Shown here in pieces: positions 51,255-60,452 of a stretch of DNA of 64,000 bases (its first letter is position 1; the number at the start of each line of letters is the position of its first letter). This stretch comes from Ardenticatenaceae bacterium (GTDB lineage: Bacteria > Chloroflexota > Anaerolineae > Promineifilales > Promineifilaceae). The DNA is taken from positions 124,001 through 188,000 of the forward strand of contig JACKBN010000012.1 of the NCBI GenBank assembly GCA_020634565.1. The letters are read 5' to 3'. The position numbers were made by a program, and so were the translations under genes. The notes beneath the pieces were generated by a model. That model saw nothing but the letters and a program-made list of their open reading frames with translations. It made no database searches and had not been told where the DNA came from.

Positions 51255-52916
51255 GTGACGATTCGTCACAAAGCGCTTTTGGCGCTGCTGGCCCTTTTCC
51301 TGCCGCTGCTGCTTTTGCTGGGGCGGCAGGTAGGGCGGGTGCCGTCGGGAACGGCCGTTCCCCCCGTTCCCGATCTCTCAGCTTACCCGTGGGTGTATTT
51401 GCGCGACGGCCGTTCCCTAACCCCAAATGAACCCGTGGTTGAAATCATTGCCGTGGGGGACGTCTTGCTGGGCCGGGGTGTAGCCGAGGTAGACGATCCC
51501 CTGGCTTACGTGGCCCCCTGGCTGCGCGCCGCCGATCTGACGCTGGGTAATTTAGAGTCGGTTATCGGGGCGGTGGGTACACCCAAAAGCGCCCCACCTG
51601 GCGAACCCCAACCGATCATTTTGAATGCGCCGGAAACGGCCGTAACCCACCTCACCAGCGCCGGTTTTGATTTGCTCTCATTGGCGAACAACCACAGTTT
51701 GGATTATGACGGGGCGGGATTGGCGGAAACGGCCGTTCGTCTTCAGCAAGCCGGGATCGTACCGTTGGGTGTTGGTCCAAATGAAAATGCCGCCTACCAG
51801 CCGCTCATCCGCGAGGTGAACGGGGTGCGGTTGGCGTTTTTGGCGTTGAACGGCGTGCCGGAGCCGGGGGGCAGTAATCAGTTGTCGGTAATCAGTGAGC
51901 AGTGGGTGCGGGCGGAGTGGGATGTGGCGCGGGCGGTGGCGGCGGTGGCCGAGGCGCGGCAGCAGGTTGATGTGGTGATTGTGTCACTGCATTGGGGCTT
52001 TGAGTACGATTTGCAGCCCGATCCGTGGCAGGAAACGGCCGTACTATCCTTGCTTGCTGCCGGGGCGGATGTGGTGCTGGGGCATCATCCGTACGTGGCG
52101 CAAGCGATCACGGTGGATCGCCAATCGGGGCAGCTGGTGGCTTACAGCCTGGGTAACTTTGTTTTTGACCAATCGCAGGAACCGACCAACCAGGGGCTGG
52201 CGCTGCGTTTTTTTGTGGATGGCGATGGCTTGCGTGCGGCGCAGCTGCTGCCCATCTGGTCTGGGTCGCAACCACGATTGATGACTCTGACTGAGGCGGA
52301 ACCATTGCTGGCCCGCATCGCGCCGGAGCCGCCTTACGTGGCTTTTGCTTGCGACGCCACTGGCTGCGCTTCGGTGGGCGAGGTTGATGGCGATGGCGAA
52401 ACGGGCTTGTTCTGGTCTGGGGCTATCGACCTGACGGGGGATGGCGTGCCGGAAACGATTCGTCGGGCCGGGGAGCGGCTGACGGTGTATGAGGGGGAAA
52501 CGGCCGTCTGGCAAAGCCCGGAGGCGTGGCGGGTGGTGGACGTGGCACTGGGGGACCCCAATGACGACGGTCGTTTTGAGCTGCTGCTGGCCATCTGGCA
52601 AACCGATGCTGAAGGGCACACCCGTAGCCAACCGTACATCGTGGGGCATCGGGGCGGCGAATATCAGCTTTTGTGGGGTGGGCGTCCGGTCAACACGCCC
52701 ATCCTGGCCGTGGAGCTAGGCGATGTGGATGGCGATGGGGCGCAGGAACTGGTTGTACTGGAGGACCAGGGCGAGGCGCAAACAGTAGCGGTGTGGCGCT
52801 GGCAGGGGTGGAGCTTTAGTTTGGTGTGGCGCAGTGAAAACGGCCGTTACCAAGATTTAACAGTACAGCCAGGTAGGGAGAGCCAGCCACCACTGATCAT
52901 CACCCATGAGCGGTAG
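51255..52916 (+). CDS. CapA-like metallophosphatase-fold protein with FG-GAP-like tail
   Basis: 553 residues from the GTG at 51255, five bases after the previous stop; signal-anchor at about 5-20. CapA/PgsA domain: VVEIIAVGDVLLGRGV, LTLGNLESVIG, LLSLANNHSLDYDGAGL, IVSLHWGFEYDLQP, VVLGHHPYVAQ and YSLGNFVFDQ, giving the Asp/Asn/His metal set. The C-terminal part carries repeat-like EVDGDGETGLF and DLTGDGVPE and DVDGDGAQELVVLED calcium-binding loops. A stretch NQLSVISEQ near residue 210 is a translated dispersed DNA repeat. CapA proteins act in poly-gamma-glutamate or envelope polymer processing; here function is unproven. Confidence 0.85.
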   Translation: MTIRHKALLALLALFLPLLLLLGRQVGRVPSGTAVPPVPDLSAYPWVYLRDGRSLTPNEPVVEIIAVGDVLLGRGVAEVDDPLAYVAPWLRAADLTLGNLESVIGAVGTPKSAPPGEPQPIILNAPETAVTHLTSAGFDLLSLANNHSLDYDGAGLAETAVRLQQAGIVPLGVGPNENAAYQPLIREVNGVRLAFLALNGVPEPGGSNQLSVISEQWVRAEWDVARAVAAVAEARQQVDVVIVSLHWGFEYDLQPDPWQETAVLSLLAAGADVVLGHHPYVAQAITVDRQSGQLVAYSLGNFVFDQSQEPTNQGLALRFFVDGDGLRAAQLLPIWSGSQPRLMTLTEAEPLLARIAPEPPYVAFACDATGCASVGEVDGDGETGLFWSGAIDLTGDGVPETIRRAGERLTVYEGETAVWQSPEAWRVVDVALGDPNDDGRFELLLAIWQTDAEGHTRSQPYIVGHRGGEYQLLWGGRPVNTPILAVELGDVDGDGAQELVVLEDQGEAQTVAVWRWQGWSFSLVWRSENGRYQDLTVQPGRESQPPLIITHER

Positions 52917-52982
52917 CTTTGTGCATTGTTTACAAAAAAGAGCAAATTCATTCTTGCAATTTGTTGAGTTTGCCTGTATATT

Positions 52983-52992
52983 TGTGATCACA
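52983..52992. promoter_or_regulatory. Candidate operator TGTGATCACA
   Basis: A perfect 10-base palindrome in an AT-rich region, 43 bases before the GntR start. Compatible with an autoregulatory site of a FadR-type regulator or a CRP-like site; not proven. Confidence 0.4.
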
Positions 52993-53035
52993 TATCAAAA
53001 ATCACAGATTAACAATCGTAAGCTTTGGGCAAAAT

Positions 53036-53689
53036 ATGGATTTACTCATAGATCCTCTGCAAAAAACAGTCACGGATATCCTGGTTGAGCAAATTCGCAA
53101 GGAAATTATTCGCGGCGTTTACCCGCCAGGGTCGCGACTGCGTTTACGCGATTTGGCTGACCGTTTTAACGTCAGCACCATGCCCATCCGTGAAGCCCTA
53201 CAGCTGCTAGAATCTGAAGGCTTGGCAACGAGTGAAGCCCGCAAGGGGTTCAAGGTTACCGAGCTGACCCCTAATGAGTTACAAGACATTTACGATATGC
53301 GCGCCACGCTGGAGTCGATGGCGACCCGGTTGGCCGTGCCTCATATTTCTGATGAAATCATTGCTGCCATGCGCGAAGTTATTGGGAAAATTGATGCCGT
53401 TCAGGATGATGCCTCTCTTGTGGTTGAGCTGAATAACGATTTTCACGCGCTCATCTACACGGCTTCCGGGCGCACCCATCTTGCTTCTGTCATCAACATG
53501 CTACGCCACCGAGTGGCTCATTACTTCCACAACTACATGATAGAGCTGGGCTCTCATGCGCAAACAGATCACCTCGATATTATTCAGGCCTGCCAGGATC
53601 GCGACGCCGAGCGCGCCGCAGAGATCATGTTTGGGCACATTGATAGAGCTGGGCGTGCTGTTGTGGCGCACGCCCAAAAATCAGCTTAG
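53036..53689 (+). CDS. GntR/FadR-family (FCD) transcriptional regulator
   Basis: 217 residues. GntR winged helix (about 15-75: QIRKEIIRGVYPPGSRLRLR, DLADRFNVSTMPIREALQLL, LATSEARKGFKV) and an all-helical FCD ligand domain (about 85-205) with metal-type residues in NNDFHALIYTASG, LRHRVAHYF and DHLDIIQACQDRDAERA. Such regulators often respond to an organic acid of the pathway they control. It heads the aromatic operon on the same strand, 239 bases upstream of it, and probably represses it. Confidence 0.88.
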   Translation: MDLLIDPLQKTVTDILVEQIRKEIIRGVYPPGSRLRLRDLADRFNVSTMPIREALQLLESEGLATSEARKGFKVTELTPNELQDIYDMRATLESMATRLAVPHISDEIIAAMREVIGKIDAVQDDASLVVELNNDFHALIYTASGRTHLASVINMLRHRVAHYFHNYMIELGSHAQTDHLDIIQACQDRDAERAAEIMFGHIDRAGRAVVAHAQKSA

Positions 53690-53928
53690 TACCAACTGTA
53701 TATTCAGTAACCCTAAAAAGTAAGAAACGACCGTCACTTGCGGAACCAAATTTATTAAACAGAGGCTTGCCCTTAGATGGGCAACACGCAGCCATGCACT
53801 GACTGATTGTCAGATGGCTTGTGATTCTGCACGCATGCCTAGACCCGATTTGCTTGCGGTGTGTTTGGGCTGCCTGTGCGGCACCAGCGACCCGGTAGCT
53901 GGGTAAAAAATGATTGATTGGAGGAAGA

Positions 53929-54921
53929 ATGAGTAGGTTTTTTCAGCTGGGCACTTTTTCTGTGGCGGGATGCGCGCCATTTGCGGGCATTGTTGTTGAT
54001 GAACAGGTAGTAGCCGTGTCTGCTTTAGCGCGTATGGGGTATTCGGTTTCTGGCGCTGATAGCGTTTTGGGACTGCTGCAAGCGTGGGAAGCGAACAATG
54101 TGGTGTTGGAAACGGCCGTTGCCGACCCTGCCTTCTCATCTTTACCTGCCACACCCCTAGACAGCGTACAGATTCATGCCCCGATTTTGTATCCGCGCCA
54201 GATTTTCTGTGCAGGTGCCAACTATCGCCAGCACGTGATTGATTTGATTGTTGACCAGAATCGAAGCCCCGAAACGCAGCAGATGAGTGCGGAAGAACGG
54301 CGCGCCTGGGGTGCCCAGATGATGGACAAACGGGCCGCGCATGGGCAGCCGTACATCTTCACCAAAATTCCTTCCACCATTAGTGGCCCGTTTGACGCGG
54401 TGGTGATTCCTCATGATGCAGAACAGCCCGATTGGGAACTGGAGCTGGTGGTGGTCATTGGTAAAACGGCCCGGCGTGTTTCGCGTGAAAATGCCCTGGA
54501 ATATGTGGCGGGCTACACCATCGCCAATGATGTGACCAACCGCGAGAAGGTGCATCGCCAGGATATGAAGGCGATTGGTTCGGATTGGCTGGCGGGCAAA
54601 TGCTCACCCGGTTATTTGCCGATGGGGCCATTCTTGACGCCAGCGCAGTTTGTAGAGGATCCGCAAAAACTGCATCTGACGCTCAAACTAAATGGGGACA
54701 CGATGCAGGACCAGACGGCCGATGACATGATTTTTGACATTGCTCGCCTGCTGGAATATGCCTCGCAGTTGGCGGTGCTTTGGCCGGGGGATGTGCTGCT
54801 GACAGGGTCGCCAAAGGGGAATGGGACGCATTACGGCCGTTTCCTCCAACCAGGCGACGTGATGGAAGGCACAATTACCGGGCTGGGCACCATGCGCACC
54901 CCTTGCGTAGCTGAGGAATAA
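53929..54921 (+). CDS. Fumarylacetoacetate hydrolase-family enzyme
   Basis: 330 residues from ATG 53929, four bases after GGAGGA. N-terminal small domain, then the FAH core: PRQIFCAGANYRQHVIDL, PYIFTKIPSTISGPFDAVVI, WELELVVVIGKTARRV (metal Glu), YTIANDVTNRE (metal Asp) and LWPGDVLLTGSPKGNG. This group hydrolyses or hydrates C-C bonds of acylpyruvates and 2-hydroxymuconate-type products after ring cleavage. First structural gene of the operon. Exact product is open. Confidence 0.86.
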   Translation: MSRFFQLGTFSVAGCAPFAGIVVDEQVVAVSALARMGYSVSGADSVLGLLQAWEANNVVLETAVADPAFSSLPATPLDSVQIHAPILYPRQIFCAGANYRQHVIDLIVDQNRSPETQQMSAEERRAWGAQMMDKRAAHGQPYIFTKIPSTISGPFDAVVIPHDAEQPDWELELVVVIGKTARRVSRENALEYVAGYTIANDVTNREKVHRQDMKAIGSDWLAGKCSPGYLPMGPFLTPAQFVEDPQKLHLTLKLNGDTMQDQTADDMIFDIARLLEYASQLAVLWPGDVLLTGSPKGNGTHYGRFLQPGDVMEGTITGLGTMRTPCVAEE

Positions 54922-54925
54922 GCTG

Positions 54926-56026
54926 ATGGATGCTGTGGTACATGGCTGCGGCCACGACGGTGAATTTTTATACACGCCCCGCGATTCTGCTTTGGCGCAA
55001 AAGATACGGGCTGGGGAACGGCCGTTTACTATCGATTTGCATTGCCACATTGCCACGCCAGCCGTCGAGATGCTGGTTAAAGATATGCCGCAAAAGCAGG
55101 CGGAACCGGCGATTCGTGTGCAGCAGTTTGGCGAAAAATCGTCACTGGTGAACGCTAAAATCTTTTCGTCAGACATTATGCGGGCTCGCCTGGCCAATAT
55201 TGACACACGCCTCAACGAAATGGAGGCGATGGGGGTTGATCTGCAACTGGTTAGCGCGTCGCCGGGGCAATATTACTACTGGGCTGACTATGACCTGGCC
55301 GCAGAGATTGTACGTTTGCAGAACGAAAATATTGCGGAAGTGTGCGCCAAATATCCCAAGCAGTTTTTGGGGTTAGGCGCAGTAGCGCCGCAGCATCCGG
55401 AATTGGCCGTGGCGCAGTTGGAAACGGCCGTAACCCGCTACGGCCTCAAAGGACTCATCATCTCCACTCACGTCGGTGACAAAGATTTGTCCGACCCCAG
55501 CTATGAAAAATTCTGGGCAAAAGCAGAAGAGCTGAACGCCGTCATTTTTATTCACCCGCTGGGCTCGCCGTTGGGGGAGCGCATTAATTCGCACTATTTA
55601 GGCAACATCATCGGCCAACCCATTGAAACGACAATTGCGCTCTCCAAACTGATTTTTGACGGCGTGTTAGATCGGTATCCGGCGCTCAAGCTGTTGGCGG
55701 CTCACGGCGGTGGGTATTTGCCCGCCTACATTGGCCGGACCGACCACGGTTATGCCGTACGACCAGAAATTGACCGGCTCAAACAAAAACCGAGCGACTA
55801 TCTAAAGCAGATTTATTTTGACAATCTTGTTTACAAGCCAGAAGCCGTGCAGGCGCTCATTGCCGAAGTTGGCCTGTCCCAAGTTGTAGTAGGCACCGAT
55901 TATCCCTTTGACATGGGGCAATATGCCGTGCATGAAGTTGTAGACGCCATAGACGGGCTAACTGAGGCTGAAAAAGCGTTGATTTTTTCTGGCAATGCGG
56001 CCCGGCTGCTAAATTTGGAAATTTGA
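54926..56026 (+). CDS. ACMSD-like amidohydrolase (metal-dependent decarboxylase/hydrolase)
   Basis: 366 residues, four bases after the previous stop. TIM-barrel amidohydrolase-2 family: DLHCHI (HxH metal pair) near residue 38, VIFIHPLGSP with the third His, LLAAHGGGYLPAYIGR with the fourth His and VVGTDYPFDMG with the catalytic Asp. The family includes aminocarboxymuconate-semialdehyde decarboxylase and gamma-resorcylate decarboxylase. It probably removes a carboxyl group from an aromatic acid or ring-fission product here, which is inference from context. Confidence 0.86.
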   Translation: MDAVVHGCGHDGEFLYTPRDSALAQKIRAGERPFTIDLHCHIATPAVEMLVKDMPQKQAEPAIRVQQFGEKSSLVNAKIFSSDIMRARLANIDTRLNEMEAMGVDLQLVSASPGQYYYWADYDLAAEIVRLQNENIAEVCAKYPKQFLGLGAVAPQHPELAVAQLETAVTRYGLKGLIISTHVGDKDLSDPSYEKFWAKAEELNAVIFIHPLGSPLGERINSHYLGNIIGQPIETTIALSKLIFDGVLDRYPALKLLAAHGGGYLPAYIGRTDHGYAVRPEIDRLKQKPSDYLKQIYFDNLVYKPEAVQALIAEVGLSQVVVGTDYPFDMGQYAVHEVVDAIDGLTEAEKALIFSGNAARLLNLEI

Positions 56027-56073
56027 TTCAAAGCTGATTGGCTTTACATAAAATAATTCAAGGAGAACCGAAA

Positions 56074-57093
56074 ATGAGTGGACGATTGCTTTCGCATTTA
56101 GCACATGTTGAGCTGATTTCCCCCAAACCAGAGGAATCGGTGGCATTTTTCAAGGATGTGGTGGGTATGCAGGAAGTAACCCGGGTGGGCGACTCGGTGT
56201 ATCTGCGCTGCTGGAGCGATTATTACCACAGCAGCCTGATTATTACCGCTGGTCAGCAGGCAGCTATGGGCCACGCCTCCTGGCGCACCGATGGGCCAGA
56301 GCAGCTAGAAGAGGCGGTGCAGCGTATTGAAGCGTCTGGCGTTACGGGAGAATGGGTTAATGAATCTGTTGGTCATGGCCCGGCTTATCGTTTCAAGGGG
56401 CCGGGTGGTCACGAGATGGAAATTTTCTGGGAAGTAGAAAAATATAAGGGCACAGGTGCGCTTAAATCTACCTATCCAGATCGGCCGCAGAAGCAGTTGG
56501 GCATTGGCATTGAGCCTCGCCAGCTGGACCATATTACCGTGGCGACGGGCAACGTGCGCCAGCATGCGGCCTGGTTCCGCGAAACGCTGCGCTTCCGCGA
56601 CATGGCCTACATTGGCATGGATGACAATCCAGAGTTCTACATTTTTGGCGTGCTCACCACGAATGAAAAATCCCACGATTTGGGCATGGCTGGCGATTTT
56701 TCCGGGATTCCAGGCCGCATTCACCATCTGGCGTTTTGGTTGGAGTCGAATGATGAGATGTATCGCGCCGCCAGCTTGTTGGCTGAGGCGGGCACGCCCA
56801 TTGAGTATGGGGTGGGGCGGCATGGCATTGGTGAGCAAACGTATCTTTATTTCCGCGAGCCGGGTGGCATACGGATTGAGATGAACACGGGCGGGTATCG
56901 CAATTACGTGCCCGATTGGGAACCTCAGGTGTGGAAAGGTTCGGAAGGGCCAAACAGTATGTTCCGCAATATTCCCATGCCTGAATCCATGTTTGAGGCG
57001 TTTCCCTCGCCTGAGCAAGGGTTTGCCATTGGTGAAGCTGAAATGGCGATGGGCAAGAGCATCAACGCCAAAGACGTGGTCGTGGATATTTAA
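56074..57093 (+). CDS. Type I extradiol ring-cleavage dioxygenase
   Basis: 339 residues from ATG 56074, after AAGGAGA. Two vicinal-oxygen-chelate domains. The N-terminal one (LAHVELISPKPEESVAFFKD) is structural. The C-terminal one keeps the iron set: His in RQLDHITVAT, His in GRIHHLAFWLES and Glu in GGIRIEMNTGGY, with Tyr in the last motif. This is the layout of catechol 2,3-dioxygenase and BphC. It opens a dihydroxylated ring next to the diol. Substrate unknown; it anchors the operon as an aerobic aromatic pathway. Confidence 0.86.
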   Translation: MSGRLLSHLAHVELISPKPEESVAFFKDVVGMQEVTRVGDSVYLRCWSDYYHSSLIITAGQQAAMGHASWRTDGPEQLEEAVQRIEASGVTGEWVNESVGHGPAYRFKGPGGHEMEIFWEVEKYKGTGALKSTYPDRPQKQLGIGIEPRQLDHITVATGNVRQHAAWFRETLRFRDMAYIGMDDNPEFYIFGVLTTNEKSHDLGMAGDFSGIPGRIHHLAFWLESNDEMYRAASLLAEAGTPIEYGVGRHGIGEQTYLYFREPGGIRIEMNTGGYRNYVPDWEPQVWKGSEGPNSMFRNIPMPESMFEAFPSPEQGFAIGEAEMAMGKSINAKDVVVDI

Positions 57094-57106
57094 TTGAGGT
57101 GACGTT

Positions 57107-57895
57107 ATGACTGAGGAAACGGCCGTTCCCCAAATCATCGATCTTTCTCACCTGATCCAAAGTAGCCCGGAGGGTACACCTCCTTTTCAGCAGGTGAACA
57201 TCGAATACAGTAATCACAATCAGGGTGCACAGGAAGCCGTAGGCATGTTTGGCATTTCGCAAGAGGTGCTGCGCGATGGCGAGGCATGGGCGGTGGAGAC
57301 ATTTACCAAGCTCGGGACGCATAGCGCCACCCATGTGGATGCACCGCTCCACTACAACAGCATCATTCAAGGCAAGCCCGCACAGAGCATTGACGAGCTG
57401 CCGCTGCACTGGTTTTTTGCGCCAGGGGTTAAGCTGGATTTCCGGCACAAGGCGGATGGCGAAGGCGTAACGACCGATGAGATCCAGGCAGAACTGGAGC
57501 GAATTGGCCACACGTTGCAACCGCGTGACATTGTGCTGATATGGACCGGTCGTGACGAATTTTACGGCCAGCCCGACTACTTTTTGCGGGGTTGCGGCGT
57601 TACAGCGGAGGCCACCCACTGGTTGTACGAGCAGGGTGTTCGGGTGATGGGCATTGATGCCTGGGGTTGGGATCGGCCGTTGAATGTACAGGCGGAAGAA
57701 GCGAAAGCCCAAAATGCACCGGGCATTTTCTGGGCCGCGCATCAGACCAACCTGCCATATTCTCAGATTGAGCGTTTGTGCAATTTAGGAGCCATTCCCG
57801 CGCATGGTTTTACCGTGGCCTGTTTTCCACTGAAGATCGAGCGTGGCAGCGCCGCTCCGGCGCGTGTGGTAGCAATTTTAAACGGCAGCAAATAA
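57107..57895 (+). CDS. Cyclase-family / KynB-like hydrolase
   Basis: 262 residues. The metal-binding motif FTKLGTHSATHVDAPLHYN, with D and H ligands, and the later IPAHGFTVACFPLKI are those of the cyclase family (kynurenine formamidase KynB, isatin hydrolase). These enzymes hydrolyse amides, lactams or lactones with a metal. Together with the ACMSD-like gene this suggests a nitrogen-containing aromatic or a lactone intermediate, which is inference. Thirteen bases separate it from the dioxygenase gene. Confidence 0.83.
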   Translation: MTEETAVPQIIDLSHLIQSSPEGTPPFQQVNIEYSNHNQGAQEAVGMFGISQEVLRDGEAWAVETFTKLGTHSATHVDAPLHYNSIIQGKPAQSIDELPLHWFFAPGVKLDFRHKADGEGVTTDEIQAELERIGHTLQPRDIVLIWTGRDEFYGQPDYFLRGCGVTAEATHWLYEQGVRVMGIDAWGWDRPLNVQAEEAKAQNAPGIFWAAHQTNLPYSQIERLCNLGAIPAHGFTVACFPLKIERGSAAPARVVAILNGSK

Positions 57896-57905
57896 GGAGA
57901 TTCCC

Positions 57906-59162
57906 ATGAAGCAAGCAGAGTGGCGTCCTGGTAAACGCATTGCCATTGTTGGAGGAGGTCCAGGTGGTGTTTCGGCCGCTTTGGCCTTACTCAAACAAGG
58001 GTATGATGTTCGCATTTTTGAAGCGCAGCCGAAACCCCAGGCGATTGGTGGCGCGGTCTTGTTAAGCACCCCTGTTCTTATGATTTTGCGCTCCTACGGC
58101 ATTAGCTTGGAGAATTTCGGGGCCTACGCCGTGACAGAGTTCCGCAATCATAAAGGCAAATTGCGCGTGCGCGTGCCGTTTAATAAAAAGGTGGAACAGG
58201 TATCTGGCATTAAAGGTTGGCATTATGGTGTTCTGCGCTCGTCTGCTTTTGCCCCCATGATGGAAAAGCTACCGGATGGTGTCATTCTGGGGGATCACAG
58301 ATTTACCCATTTTGAAGAGCAAAGTGACAGTATTAAGCTGCACTTTGCCAACGGCAACGAAGTAGAAGCCGACTTGCTTATCGGGGCAGACGGTATCCGT
58401 TCTGCTGTGGCCAGACAGTTATTTGGCAGCAATGAGTTGTTTCACATTGGCATTCAGGTTTGGCTATGCTGGTGTGAAAATGTGGAAGGGCTGCCGCGCG
58501 ATATCGGCCGTCTTTCTCACTCCCATAAATATCAGGCCAGCTTCTTCCCGATGCTTCATGAGGGAAAGCCCGGCTATGAATGGTGGGTGGTAGAACCTCG
58601 CAAAGAAGGCGATCCTGTACCAGATGATCCGAAGGCGTATTTGTCCAATTTGTTAAAGGATTGGGTTGGCCCGTTTGACAAGTTCATTGCGGCGACAGAT
58701 TTTGAGAACAATGTCTTTCGTTGGGATGTTTACAATCGACCTTCACTGGAGAAATGGACCAGCGGTAGAGTTGTGTGTTTAGGGGATGCTGTTCACCCGG
58801 TTTCCCCGTATGCGGCCTATGGCATGGGGATGGCGATTGAGGATGGATATTATCTGGCCAAATTCTTAAACGGCCGTAATCTGCAAAATCAAACAACCCT
58901 GGATGATACCTACGCCAAATATGAAGAGCTGCGGGTGGCGTATGTGAATCACAATGTTGAGTTTGCCCGGACGATGGGCAAGGCATTTCATAATATGCCG
59001 TTTCCACTGAACCGCATCCGGGATTTTGTCTTTGACCACACCCCTTTGCTGGCGAAAGTTATTTCCAAAGATTATTTAGAATCCTCGGAGAAGCAAACGC
59101 TTTCATTGGAAGAATTATTTGTCGATGGCGCAACGCTATTAGACAGCGTCGCAGTGAGCTAG
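57906..59162 (+). CDS. FAD-dependent aromatic monooxygenase 1
   Basis: 418 residues. Rossmann FAD motif IAIVGGGPGGVSAALALLK, DG motif LIGADGIRSAVARQLFG and the second FAD motif VCLGDAVHPVSPYAAYGMGM are those of class A flavoprotein hydroxylases such as salicylate and 6-hydroxynicotinate hydroxylases. AAGGAG precedes the ATG. It should hydroxylate, possibly with loss of a carboxyl group, an aromatic ring using NAD(P)H and oxygen, before ring cleavage by the extradiol dioxygenase. Confidence 0.87.
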   Translation: MKQAEWRPGKRIAIVGGGPGGVSAALALLKQGYDVRIFEAQPKPQAIGGAVLLSTPVLMILRSYGISLENFGAYAVTEFRNHKGKLRVRVPFNKKVEQVSGIKGWHYGVLRSSAFAPMMEKLPDGVILGDHRFTHFEEQSDSIKLHFANGNEVEADLLIGADGIRSAVARQLFGSNELFHIGIQVWLCWCENVEGLPRDIGRLSHSHKYQASFFPMLHEGKPGYEWWVVEPRKEGDPVPDDPKAYLSNLLKDWVGPFDKFIAATDFENNVFRWDVYNRPSLEKWTSGRVVCLGDAVHPVSPYAAYGMGMAIEDGYYLAKFLNGRNLQNQTTLDDTYAKYEELRVAYVNHNVEFARTMGKAFHNMPFPLNRIRDFVFDHTPLLAKVISKDYLESSEKQTLSLEELFVDGATLLDSVAVS

Positions 59163-59206
59163 CGGCCCACAGTTTTCTAAAAAGAGGTACCTGAAAGGAA
59201 TAAATT

Positions 59207-60331
59207 ATGTCCAAAGCAAAAGATGTTTTGATTGTTGGCGGTGGTATTGCCGGGTTGTCAACCGCCATCGGACTCAAAGAGGCAGATGTTTCTGTTGATT
59301 TGGTGGAATTGAATCCAGAGTGGAACGTGTATGGGGTCGGAATCATTCAATTGGCTAATGCGCTAAGAGCGTTGGCTGCTCTGGGGCTGGCCCAACCTGC
59401 GGTGGAAAATGGCTTTCCCATGGAAGGGCTGGAAATGTTTGCGCCAAATGGTCATAGGATTATGAACCAGCCGCAGCCCAAGATTGCTGGCCCCAACTTT
59501 CCGCCGCAAAATGGCATTGCCCGGCCCGTTTTGCACAAAATTTTGCAAGATGCTGCTTTGGCAACTGGCCTCAATGTGAAATTGGGAATTACGGTTGACT
59601 CCATCGAAGATGCTGGTGCCAAAGTTGCCGTCACATTTACCGATGGCACCAGCAAGGATTATGATTTGGTGGTTGGCTGTGATGGCCTCCGTTCCCAGGT
59701 GCGGCAGTTGGTCTTTGCTGATGCGCCGGAACCAAAATATGAAGGGCAGATGGTGTGGCGCTACAACGTGAAACGCCCTGAATCTACCAAGGACATTCAA
59801 ATGTACATGGGTCATCCAAAGGTAGGCTTGGTGCCATTAAGTGATGAGATGATGTACATCTTCATTACGGATGCGGCCGTTGACGGTATTTTGCGTGTTC
59901 CCAACGAGGATCTGGCTGTGGAAATGCGGCAACGGCTGGATGCGTATGGCGAGTTGTTTGCCGAGATCAAAGTGCAAATTACGGACCCGGATGAGGTGGT
60001 GTTACGGCCGTTTGAAACCATTCTTGTCCCCGCTCCCTGGAATCGTGGCCGGGTGGTGCTGCTGGGGGATGCAGCCCATACCATGACAGCCCATATTGCC
60101 CAGGGCGCAGCCATGGCCATTGAAGACGCTGTTGTTCTTACGGAAGAGCTGAAAAAGCAAGACAGCGTTGTTGAAGCATTGGCCGCTTACAACGAACGCC
60201 GGTATGAGCGGGTGGCTACGTTGGTGCAACTCTCGCAGCAAATTTGTGAATGTGAACGGGATAATGTCAATACAGACAAGATTCCCGGCTTGATGATGCA
60301 GGCTAACAAGATTGCTGCCGAACCAATCTAA
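59207..60331 (+). CDS. FAD-dependent aromatic monooxygenase 2
   Basis: 374 residues. VLIVGGGIAGLSTAIGLKEA, VVGCDGLRSQVRQLVF and VVLLGDAAHTMTAHIAQGAA give the class A monooxygenase set. It is clearly different in sequence from the preceding flavoprotein, so it is not a recent duplicate. It may hydroxylate a second ring position so that the pathway produces a triol or ortho-diol, which is inference. Confidence 0.87.
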   Translation: MSKAKDVLIVGGGIAGLSTAIGLKEADVSVDLVELNPEWNVYGVGIIQLANALRALAALGLAQPAVENGFPMEGLEMFAPNGHRIMNQPQPKIAGPNFPPQNGIARPVLHKILQDAALATGLNVKLGITVDSIEDAGAKVAVTFTDGTSKDYDLVVGCDGLRSQVRQLVFADAPEPKYEGQMVWRYNVKRPESTKDIQMYMGHPKVGLVPLSDEMMYIFITDAAVDGILRVPNEDLAVEMRQRLDAYGELFAEIKVQITDPDEVVLRPFETILVPAPWNRGRVVLLGDAAHTMTAHIAQGAAMAIEDAVVLTEELKKQDSVVEALAAYNERRYERVATLVQLSQQICECERDNVNTDKIPGLMMQANKIAAEPI

Positions 60332-60452
60332 GACAAATTAGCCAGTTTCGGGCACCCAATTTAGGGACATATGTGAACCTGCTTGGCCGCATCAAGGCAG
60401 CGTCGTTTTATGTGCGAGTTGCTCGCCACCATCTACAAAACGGAGTCATTCT

